Shown: positions 44,200 to 55,600 of the stretch, piece by piece
How the letters are laid out: the number at the start of each line of letters is the position of its first letter
Numbering within the stretch: position 1 is the first letter of the stretch
Origin: Nannobrachium achirus
Taxonomy: Eukaryota; Chordata; Actinopteri; Myctophiformes; Myctophidae
Assembly (NCBI GenBank): GCA_963921795.1
Contig: OY997652.1
Location: forward strand, 57,376,838-57,440,837
Direction of reading: 5' to 3'
Length of the DNA: 64,000 nucleotides
Translations under genes and position numbers: made by a program
Notes under the pieces: generated by a model
The model's input: only the letters and a program-made list of their open reading frames with translations
The model's database searches: none
Told to the model about the DNA's origin: nothing

Positions 44200-44637
44200 C
44201 CCATTTTATCAACACTGCAATGTAGAAATACTGTTACAAGTAAAAGTCCAGAATTCAAAATGTATTTGAGTAAAATTACAAAAGGCATATTGGCATCAAA
44301 ATGTCAAACGTGTACCAAAAGTAAAAGTACAAAATGTTTGAAAATAGCAGATCTACCAGCTCACAATGTGTTGCGATGCGATGCGTGTAGAGCTTGTAGA
44401 TTGGCTATTTTCAAATAGCTAAAATAGGGCAAAAGTTTTTAATTTATGTTTTATAATATTATAATGTATACCTGCAAAATATCAAGTAACTCAAATAATT
44501 GTATTGGAGTAAAAGTACAATATTTGCATCTGAGATGTAGTCAAAGTATTGGAAATTGGAAATACGCAAAATGTACAAATAACTCGAAATGAATAAGTCC
44601 AGTACAGTACTTAAGTGCTTAGTTACTTTACACCACT
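44200..44637. mobile_element. Tol2-like hAT remnant with nested hairpin
   Basis: Ends with CTTAGTTACTTTACACCACTG, the reverse of a CAGTGGTGTAAAGTAACTAA hAT terminus, and is rich in AAGTAAAAGTAC motifs typical of Tol2-like subterminal sequence. The left end is not found. A hairpin copy (AAAATAGCAGATCTACCAGC ... AGCTTGTAGATTGGCTATTT) is nested at 44338-44420. Confidence 0.65.
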
Positions 44638-44638
44638 G

Positions 44639-44754
<116 letters not shown>

Positions 44755-44827
44755 TGTGTCAGTGTGTGTTGTAAAGGTGCCTTTATTGTTGTCTTATAAC
44801 CCCACAGCTGTATCTGTCTGTCTTATC

Positions 44828-44941
44828 ATGGCACTGTGTGGGGTGAGGGTCATAGAGCTGGCAGGCCTGGCTCCAGCACCGTTCTGTGGCATGATTCTGG
44901 CCGACTTCGGCGCCGAGGTGGTCCGCGTGGACCGCACTCAG
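44828..44941 (+). CDS. amacr: amacr exon 1 (residues 1-38)
   Basis: Begins [20 protein letters not shown] and ends in VVRVDRTQ. The donor CAG|GTAGGG gives a phase-0 intron. Confidence 0.95.
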
Positions 44942-47900
44942 GTAGGGATGGGATGACTATCGCTATTATCGTTTATCGTGACAACCAAACACTCACAATA
45001 ATCGTGTATTTTTGAATATTTTATTAGTCACAATGAACAACAACATCAAGGGCGTCAATTGGGTAAGGCAGGGGTATGCAGCTGCCATACCCTGGGTCCA
45101 GGGGGGGAAATAAACTTTACTTTTAAATATAAATCCATGAATGTCTCTGTGCTGGTTATTATGCTGTTAAATTACAGTAACATAACTACAAATGCAAAAT
45201 GTTACAAAATGGTCACTTTAACAAGGTATTCTCCCCATTTTGACAACATGGTATATTCCCAGTTGCCTCAAGTCAGCTGCACAGGTGCAATTCATTATTG
45301 TTAATTTGTCGCACGTTTACTAACACAGTTTAGCTGCACTTGAACAACCATTCCAGGCTGCCATATCCAGCCCAAGCAACCGTAGAAACGGGGGAAAAAT
45401 AGAATGTACTTCTTAAAATAAATGTATCATGCCTGTTGCTAACATGACTGGTGTCTTGCGCGCGCGCCTTCGCGCGCGCGCAAGACACCAGTCATGTTGC
45501 CATACCTTAGCTTTTTCTGAACTGAAGCCACTGAACAACATAATTATGTACAGTATCACATTTAAGATGCAGCACAGCAAAAGGGCCTTTCTGTGTGGAG
45601 TTTGCATGTTCTCCCCGTGTCTCCTAGGGTAGATACCCTCACAAAAACATGCAGTAATCCTGGTATCTATAAAGCCTCCCCCTGGCCAGCCGGGGCGCCT
45701 GATGGAGGGGAATGGAACTGGTTGGAATAACGTGTTCCTTCCACGCGCTACGTCCAACCGGGGAAGCTCCCCCTGTCAGGTGATAAGAAGCGGCCTGCTC
45801 ACTCCTCATGCATTGAAGGAAGCATGAGCTCAGTTCGGGGCCCTCCCCAGGTTGGCAGAGGGAGAGTAGAGCCCAGGATCACAGCTTAGGCAATTGGCAC
45901 CGGGTGAAAAAATGGGTTACAAAAATCATGGGATAAAAATTTAGCTAAAAAAAAAAGATGCAGCACAGCACAGGTACAGTTAGAACATCCTGCCCAACAG
46001 GAACAACCCGAATGAGGCCTTTTACGGTCTTTCTTTACGTCTGAAGTCCTTGGCACTCAATTTACAGACATAGCAACAATAATAAAATAACATTTGTTGC
46101 ATTTACAGGAAAAAAATAATAAAAAATACACAACATGCTCGAACAGCGCAGGGAGAAAGTGGGGGTAGGTGTAAGTAAAAAGTACCTGTCTTGTGGGAGA
46201 AGTGATGCCTACCTTCTCCTCTGGATTCCTGAAAGGTGAAATTCACCGTTTTGAAGGAGGCCAGAGATTAAATTTAACGTGAAATGGTGCTCCTTCATGC
46301 ACTGGGATCAGTTCACCTTTTATTTGCTGAGCTGCATATCCGGATCTGGAAATAACTTAACCTTTGTTTGTTTCACCCCCTACCAAATATCTTTGCCAAA
46401 AACGAGGCGATCTACAAGAGCTTGTAGATCGCCTGTTCTTTGGCAAATGTTCCAGGGGCGTCAATTAGGTATTGCAGGGGTATGCAGCTGCCATACCCTG
46501 GGTCCAGGGGGGAAAATAAAAGTTACTTTTAAATATAAATCCATGAATATATCTGTGTCTATCTGTGCTGGTTGTTATGTTGTTAAATTAGGCTACAGTA
46601 AAATAACTACAAATGCAAAATGTAACAAAATGGTCACTTTAACAAGGTATTATAAGTATATTCTCCACATTTGTATTCTCCCCATCTTGACCAAATGGTA
46701 TATTCCCAGGTTCCGCAGGTCAGCTGCACAGGTGCAATGCATTATTGTTAATTGTGGCACGTTTACTAACATGCCAAGTTTAGCTGCACTTGAACAACCG
46801 TTCCAGACTGCCATATCCAGCCGTAGAAACGGGGGGGAAAATGTACTTCTTAAAATAAATGTATCATGCCTGTTGCTAAGTTATGGCAACATGACTGGTG
46901 TCTTGCACACCCGCGAAGGCGCGCGTGCAAGACACCATTTTCATATTATCCCATCCCTTACACTCAGGTTGCCATGGCAATGGACACGTTGGCGCGGGGT
47001 AAACGCTCCATAGCACTGAACCTGAAGACCTCTGAGGGTGTGGCTGTGCTCCGGAAACTCTGCGTCCAATCTGATGTGGTCTTGGAACCCTACCGCAAAG
47101 GTCAGACCTCATTAACACTTACAGGCCATAGCCTATAAGTGATAAGTCATTGTAACAAAAGGGTTAAATAGCTCTATATTCTGATAGTAATCAAATGCAA
47201 TGGAGTGTTTGTTCACTTACAGGAGTCTCCCTGTCTCTCCAACTAAATAGGTGATAGTTCAGGATACGAATTTCACCCAATCAGGACAGAGAACTCATAC
47301 ACTTTTGTTTAAACCACAAAATATCACTTACAGACCTTTCATAGTCTTCTACTCTGGAAAACATTATTATGCATTGTTTTGTGAGTTACATTCCTACATT
47401 CCTGACAACAAGTAGGTCGGGAGTGGCTTATTGTCGGTATCAGCCGGTAACACGCGGGAGTCTGTCACCGTTACAATGCGCTAGACCCCTGGGAGATGGA
47501 CTGCTGAGGTGGAGCGCCACACCTACCATCAGCTCCCAGTACTTGCCGCACGACTTGCCAAGCCGTGCTACTCATACGCTGAGTTGGCGGTGCCCGGAAT
47601 CTAACCCATGACCTTGCGGTACAAAGGCAAGAGCTCTACCGACTGAGCTACCCGGGCACCGTTAGAAGCAAGTTAGAAGCAAAGATTGAAAACACCAAAA
47701 GAACTATTACAATTTACAACATGCTGTAGTTCATGGAGTAGAGTAACTTTACAAAGAAGATCAAATGCTGATGGACATTTGTGTGGAGTTTTTGTTTGCT
47801 GCTCTAAAGTTATTTGATTACAGCTCGAAATGTTCTCTCAAATCCTTTTTTTGACATCCCACAACCTTAATTAGAATCGCCCCGTGTGTTTGTGTGTGTT

Positions 47901-50900
47901 TCCATCTGTAACTCCACGTTCAGCAGTTGTTCAATTGTCTAAAAAACATAATACAAAAATCAATAACGCATGTACCTTGCCCAACATCAACTTTATCACC
48001 TTCAAATGTGTCTCTACTTCTCATAATCCCCAAATGTTTAAAATATTTCCCCAAATTTTGGCCTGTAGGCGGCTTTGTCCTGTGATGCGATTTACATCAC
48101 AAATGGGCGTCAACAAGCGTCTGTCTGCTTCACACCAAGGGGCTGTAGGCTAGTCTTAAGAATTGAAGAGTCGTGTGTGTCTGTCTGCATTTGAAAAGGA
48201 ATGACCACTGTTGGACATCGTGAAAATGTTAAAGAACGTAATTTATGTTGAACAACTCACAGGCTCATTATTATCACTTGGCCTGGTTAAAGAAGGAACG
48301 ATATTGACTGGTTGAAATGACTGCAGGTGCACTGGAAACTTTGCAAGCCTTTGAAGCCTCTTTGTGGTTATGCATTTCCTGTGGTTGAACTACATACACT
48401 GTGTACGGAACATACAGCCTGTATTTTTGAGACATGCATGTCTATTTTCATCACTGATCAGCGCATTCTGCATACCTCAGCATATGTCTATGTCTGAAAA
48501 AGATGCAAGATAAGCTCCTGTGTGAGTGCACACCTACGTGCACACACGCACACATACATATGTCTGGGGAATTTCCCTGAGATCGAACCATCGTATATAA
48601 CGGCTCACACCAGAGCATCTTTTAGGCTTTTTGGGGGATTTTTGGAGGACACGGAGGGCTTACGCCCTGCCGTTGGTCCTCTGCCCCTTTGCGCTCTTTT
48701 TTGGGGATTCTTCTCTTGCACCTTGGTCAGATCTCAAGCAGTTGGTTCCACATGGATGAAGGTAAAATTGACTTACATTAAAAGAGGTACATTTCTCTAT
48801 TTTGAGATTAAACCTATTTGGTGTTAAATATTATACTTTTTTGGAATTATCTAAATCTAATGGAACCTCCTGCTTTTAAATCTAAATTTGGAATTATTTT
48901 TAGAACAAGCCTAATTTAAGGCATTGGTAAATCCTGATTGATTTCTTTCCAATTATTTTTGTATTTGCATTTGTATTTTTAAATGCACATGTGTAATACC
49001 ACTGAGTGAATAAAAGGAAGCTTTAAACTTCCAAAAAGCCTCATTTTCGGTAAGGAGAAATAAAGTGCTGTAAGGATAAATTGACTTTGTCTTCTTTAGA
49101 AGCAATACCCATCTGTGAGTATCTGAATTCCACACGGCTGTTACATTACTGATAAAAGCTCACACTTCATATTTTTAGTCTTTAGTGGTGAGCATCAGTA
49201 CGTTTCTCTGGACAGAGTAGGACAGGTAGTCTCGTAAGAATCTTTTGAGGACCTTAACTGTCTTGTCTGTGACATAAAAAGTGTACATCGTGAGGGTTAA
49301 GGCTGTTTTTTTCTGTGGTCGGGGACCTCCTGTCCGAAATGTATTACACACTGCTTTCAGGGGAGCCCACGGGCCCCTCCCTGTTACAGTCTTCATGGCG
49401 CCCTAACGCGGGGCGGGCGAGAGCTTTAGCGCATCAAACTACCATACCTAAAACTGCCGGGCACTTAGCAGGTTGAACACCGCTAGAACTAAAACGATAA
49501 TCTGGAGTTTGATGGTCTAATCTTTCCCCGCTTAAAATACAAGAACCTACGAAAGAGATTAAGAACATCTCAAAAATCTCAAATAAGAGATCTCACACAG
49601 CCGTGTGGATTTATTTTTATTTTCCGGATTATTTTCCGAAGATTATTAGACTGGCTCTTTAACTGACTTTGTATGCTGGCTTCAGTATGAGCCAGAGAGG
49701 GAGAGAAAAATAAATATGTTTTAAGAAATCGTCACTCATGTTGTCTTAACTATCTTTATGATTGGTTAATATAACAAGAGTATCCGTACATGAGGAAAAT
49801 TATAATAATCTATATTATAGCTTGATTTTGATTTCTATTTTACATTCAGTTCTAACAATGCATTCCATAATGTGTATGTATGTACGTATGTATGGCTTGT
49901 TTGATCTATGTGTGAGTTGATTACGGCATGTCTGAGTCATAGCAGGAGCACCGCTGCTACTAGAAGCAGTTGATACATGTCGTAAGGGGCGACACGCTAG
50001 AGACACACCGACCTGTCTGCCCTACTGGCTGAGTATTCTGAACACTGAAATATGTTTTTGTTGTTTTAACTTTAACATCACTTTGCTTTATGAACTTGAC
50101 CACCCCATTGTAAAGGAAAACATAAGAATAATACATTCAAGTAGATTGACACTGAATTTGTATTTTAAATTATATTAAAAAGGGATAGAGTGACAATCTT
50201 CATTCTAAAAGAATTATGTATTTTCCTTTTTCCTGTTTTATTTGAACTAGAAATATTTCTACTTCATTTAAAGTCACATATGTTTTTATTTGGAACATTA
50301 ACACAACTTTACAGGCTGAGCCTGACCTGCCAGACCAAGGGGGTCCAAGGCCAGATCCGGGAGCAGTCCACTAACTATGAACACTCCAGACCTTCCTCTC
50401 AATGTTTGTGAGGGGTTCTGCCCAACAACGACGATGAACACTTCCTATCCGACCCATGATCGTACCGCAAATGCCCGTGAAGATTCGCTACTGTCGCTGT
50501 CTGAGAAACTGTCTGAGAAACTGTCTGAGAAACTGTCTGAGAAACTGTGTCCTGGTTAGGACACCACTGCACCCGCAGGACTGTGGAGAGGTAGTCAGCG
50601 TCAGCATAGGCCTGTTAGTCTGGTCCTCGTCCCTACCTGTGGTACGTCAAGGCTCCAAGGCTCCCATTGAAGGGGGTGACTTGGGGTCCCTATCCCGCAA
50701 GGTCACGAAATGGCCAGGGGTAGCACTGTGAGACTTAGGCCGCGTGGGCCAAAGTCTTTTTCTTTGTGTGACTTTGATGAAGAATGGAGGAGAAAAAGAG
50801 GAATAGACTTTTGCCGGGGCTTGAAATGCGGTCGGATGGGACTGACATGGGCTGGTTTGGATCAAGAAGGACAATCATTATACTGCTCTGGTTTTGCGTG

Positions 50901-52583
50901 ATTCATTCTATTTTGTTGTGTGTTCCATAAAAAGCAAAAAAGAAAGAAGAAAAAAAGAAAAAGAAAGAAAGAAAAGAAAAGGAAAAAGGGGGAAAAATGT
51001 AAAAGTGTTGTTTTATAATCTGCTGTTTGACTTTTGTTTGCTACTTTGCTGTAATCGTGGTGATTTTTTGTCAAACTATTTTGTTCTTTTTGGGGTGTTG
51101 TCTTGTTCATGTTCTTTTAGGTTTGATCAACATAAATGTACGAGAGAGGGTGTTGGACATCGTGAAAATGTTAAAGAACGTAATTTATGTTGAACAACTC
51201 ACAGGCTCATTATTATCACTTGGCCTGGTTAAAGAAGGAACGATATTGACTGGTTGAAATGACTGCAGGTGCACTGGAAACTTTGCAAGCCTTTGAAGCC
51301 TCTTTGTGGTTATGCATTTCCTGTGGTTGAACTACATACACTGTGTACGGAACATACAGCCTGTATTTTTGAGACATGCATGTCTATTTTCATCACTGAT
51401 CAGCGCATTCTGCATACCTCAGCATATGTCTATGTCTGAAAAAGATGCAAGATAAGCTCCTGTGTGAGTGCACACCTACGTGCACACACGCACACATACA
51501 TATGTCTGGGGAATTTCCCTGAGATCGAACCATCGTATATAACGGCTCACACCAGAGCATCTTTTAGGCTTTTTGGGGGATTTTTGGAGGACACGGAGGG
51601 CTTACGCCCTGCCGTTGGTCCTCTGCCCCTTTGCGCTCTTTTTTGGGGATTCTTCTCTTGCACCTTGGTCAGATCTCAAGCAGTTGGTTCCACATGGATG
51701 AAGGTAAAATTGACTTACATTAAAAGAGGTACATTTCTCTATTTTGAGATTAAACCTATTTGGTGTTAAATATTATACTTTTTTGGAATTATCTAAATCT
51801 AATGGAACCTCCTGCTTTTAAATCTAAATTTGGAATTATTTTTAGAACAAGCCTAATTTAAGGCATTGGTAAATCCTGATTGATTTCTTTCCAATTATTT
51901 TTGTATTTGCATTTGTATTTTTAAATGCACATGTGTAATACCACTGAGTGAATAAAAGGAAGCTTTAAACTTCCAAAAAGCCTCATTTTCGGTAAGGAGA
52001 AATAAAGTGCTGTAAGGATAAATTGACTTTGTCTTCTTTAGAAGCAATACCCATCTGTGAGTATCTGAATTCCACACGGCTGTTACATTACTGATAAAAG
52101 CTCACACTTCATATTTTTAGTCTTTAGTGGTGAGCATCAGTACGTTTCTCTGGACAGAGTAGGACAGGTAGTCTCGTAAGAATCTTTTGAGGACCTTAAC
52201 TGTCTTGTCTGTGACATAAAAAGTGTACATCGTGAGGGTTAAGGCTGTTTTTTTCTGTGGTCGGGGACCTCCTGTCCGAAATGTATTACACACTGCTTTC
52301 AGGGGAGCCCCCGGGCTCTCCCTGTCACAGTCTTCACCACCCATGGGTCTTTTCTGTCATGCAGTCAGTAAAATATGTTGCTTCACCTAAAGAAATCTTT
52401 TTTTTTAATGAACAAGGACAACAGCTTAAAGGAAAGCTGGCATTATTCTGGTTCCAACAACATGTATTTTACAGTGTTAGAGAACCTGTGCTCTAAATGA
52501 TTCTAATAAAACCTTTGGCACCATTTATGTAAACAGTTTCATAGGCTTTTATTGCGGTACCAAAGTCCTGTGTTGCTGAGTTG

Positions 52584-52666
<83 letters not shown>

Positions 52667-55600
52667 CGTGCGCGTGCACATGTGTGTATGTCTGTGTGTG
52701 TGTGCGCTTGGGTGTATGAGTATTCTACTTTGCAGTATTGATAGCCTACTTTTACTTAAGTAAATAATGTGAGTATTTTTCCACCACTGCACACACAAAC
52801 TTAGTCCTTTTAGTTTAGTTTGCTTTCACCTTTTCTCCCTCTCTAGATTTGCAGATTAAAGACTTGTATTCTACAACATGAACTAACATGGGCTGGGCTT
52901 CATAACAAGAGAACCAATGTGTTGTCATCATCCCAGGTCTCACTGCAACCATATTAGATGGATCTAGCTCAGGGGGGTCCCCAGAGTTACTACAGGGGGG
53001 TCCTCCAAATCTTTGAGTGATGTTTTAGCGCTGCGTTGTGAGCTTGTAGCTCGGCAAAGAGCTTTGGTGTAGAGGGGAAAAAGAGCAGACTACAGTGTGA
53101 AAGGTCAAGTTTGTTAAAGGGGAAGACCACCCATTTTCAATATTGAACTCTGTCATTAATATACCTTAGAGGAGTTGTGTGGAAATAGAAAAAAAGTTCC
53201 CCCCCTTCTGTGTTGCCTAGAACTGGAAGATTGATTTTAGGGTTTGTATTGTAAAGTACGGTGTGATGTCATCAAGTTGTACTTTACAATACAAACCCCA
53301 AAATCAATCCTCCAGTTCTAGGCAACACAGAAGGGGGGGAACTTTATTTCTATTTCCACACAACTCCTCTAAGGTATATTAATGACATAGTTCAATATTG
53401 AAAATGGGTGGTCTTCCCCTTTAAGTATTGACGGTTCAAGTGGTCTGAAAACACAAATTGACATGAATCCAAAATGCACTGATTGAGCTGTCAAACAATA
53501 AAACTATATGGAATCTACAGTATGAACAGGTTGTGGGGGTCCCTGCTTCATCTCTCTCTCAACTAAGGGGTCCTTGGCCCGAAAACGTTGAAGACCTGTG
53601 TTCTAGCTTTGAAAAATGTTTTACCAACGTAGGCCTACTGTACCCTTTTGGCAAAGAGTGGCGTTTTTTGTGGCTAAAACCAGCCCTTACGGCGTGTTAC
53701 TTGTCATAGAATTGTTTTTGAAGCGGTGAAAGCCGCTTCCAAGGAGTGGCTTTGTCTGTCCCGTACATGTTTTCTTTTTTGAGGATTCCCATAGATTCTC
53801 AAGGAATGGCTTTGTCTGTCCCGTACATGTCCCGTGCATGAATTGAGGATTGGTCAAGCTTCACATGACAATTTGGCCCTCCAGACAAAATCATTCATTC
53901 ATTCAGAATTCATAAAAATATAGAACTAAAGCACATAGAAAGTATAGATCTAGAACACAGAATGTATAGATCTAGAACACAGATTTCATAGCTCTAGAAC
54001 ACATAGAATAAAAAGAATAAAAATCCACCGCTTCACTTCGAACCGAGGTTTGATTATTATTTATTTTTGCCAGACCCATGAAATGGGTAGACCTACATAA
54101 GCAAATGTCGGTCTGTCTGTCCTGGTTTTCTATATAAAGGGTATATATGATGATGACATGATGATGACATGCCTACAAAAGGCATGATGTCATAAATGAT
54201 GATGACAGACAGGGGGTCTGGCACAACCAGGTTGACCTGGTCTAGTTTTATGAGATCTTGTATTTTTTCCAGGTGTGATGGAGAAGCTGGGCCTGGGTCC
54301 AGATGATCTGTTAAAGGAGAATCCTGGTCTGATCTATGCTCGACTGACGGGCTATGGCCAAACTGGCTCCTATGCCACTGCTGCTGGCCATGATATCAAC
54401 TACCTCGCCATGTCAGGTACAAACATATCGTCACTGTCGGGCAGAAACCTCGTAACGGCCTTGGACATACAAGGTTTCCACCCGACAACGACGATATGTT
54501 GAGGACTTTTCTTTGGTTAATGCATTTGTAAATAATACATGACCACTTTCAACCTATACCTGGCGGCCCTATTTTGGGCATGTCAATATAGGTATATAAG
54601 TAAGTATGTCATTGTTGCGACCGAAGGTCGCAGTTTAGTATGTGAAACGGCACATGCTGACTCGATCCGTCTGTCTGGACGTGTACACCTTTTTACGGTC
54701 TAGGGCATATAAGGGCAACTGGCGGCCCGGGGGCCAGATGCGGCCCCCACCTTCACTTAATGCGGCCCGCAGGTTAATACCGGAATACTGAATATATTAT
54801 TGATTTCAGCTGTTACAATTCTAAATATGACCTGCTTTAATTCCGTCAGTCTATATTGGTAGCTTAATGACTAGTATAGTAGTATTAAAATGAAAATGTT
54901 TATGTCCAATGTATTTGTATTTTTAAGTTCATAAAGTTAACATGAGTATATAATTAAATGCGTTTGAAATTAAATCCAAATGTTACATTTCAGGATTCCA
55001 ATTAAGAAATAACAAAAAAGAATTCAGGATTCCAATTCAAAAGAAGCAAAAATAGCCGATCTACAAGCTCAAAACGCATCGCAGCGCAATACTAGAATGA
55101 CAAAGTAGGACGCAATATGCAATGCGGCCCTCTGGAGTGAAGGTGGAAATATAGTGGCCCTCACCATCATCAAAGTTGCCCACCCCTGGTCTAGGGGTTT
55201 GTCGCTCTGACATCATGCTCTGACATCACTGTAATGTCAGGAGAACCTCCAACAGAATGGGTTTGCCGCTCTGACATCACGCTCGCTCTGGATCTGGCTC
55301 TGGCTAGTGTGATGTCACACTAACAGAATCCCTTTTATGCCCATATATGGAGTTCCCTAGTGTCACCAATATTAAGCCCATATCTAACAGGATTTCATAT
55401 GGGAATGCCCAGGGCTGTATTAACCATTGGGCCAGTGGGGCCGTTGCCAGGGGCCCTTGGCTCTCAGGGGCCCTTGGGGGAACTGGCCTACATGGTCATT
55501 GACAATTTACAAAAATGTAATGTATATTTTAATAAAAAATCTGTTGTCTAGTAATAACTGGGTAAGCATGTTTGGGCTCTCACAGCATATCTCCATATAC

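Larger units (their letters stand above)
48209..52336 (+). mobile_element. LTR retroelement in amacr intron 2, non-autonomous
   Basis: Two direct repeats, 48209-49395 and 51151-52336, both TG...CA, bracket a 1755-bp interior. A 4-bp duplication CCAC flanks the whole (48205-48208, 52337-52340). A tRNA primer-binding-like site follows the 5' LTR at 49396 and a purine tract (GAGAGAGGG) precedes the 3' LTR. The interior lacks recognisable gag, protease, polymerase or envelope: all frames are short. It contains four copies of CTGTCTGAGAAA (about 50500-50547) and an A/G-only tract (about 50935-50995). A 4-bp duplication is typical of gammaretrovirus-like and some Gypsy elements. Mobilisation would need proteins supplied from elsewhere. 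Confidence 0.92.

Noticed and set aside
47585..47660. A functional tRNA gene on the minus strand
   Set aside because: A and B boxes are present, but the sequence continues into a long SINE body and the anticodon arm is irregular.
49396..51150. Endogenous-retrovirus gag/pol/env genes inside the LTR element
   Set aside because: The interior is only 1.75 kb with short frames. No protease, reverse transcriptase or envelope motif could be recognised.
48522..51769. 101-codon frame present twice (48522-48827, 51464-51769)
   Set aside because: It lies inside the LTRs, overlaps the TATA box and is duplicated only because the LTRs are. No recognisable protein.
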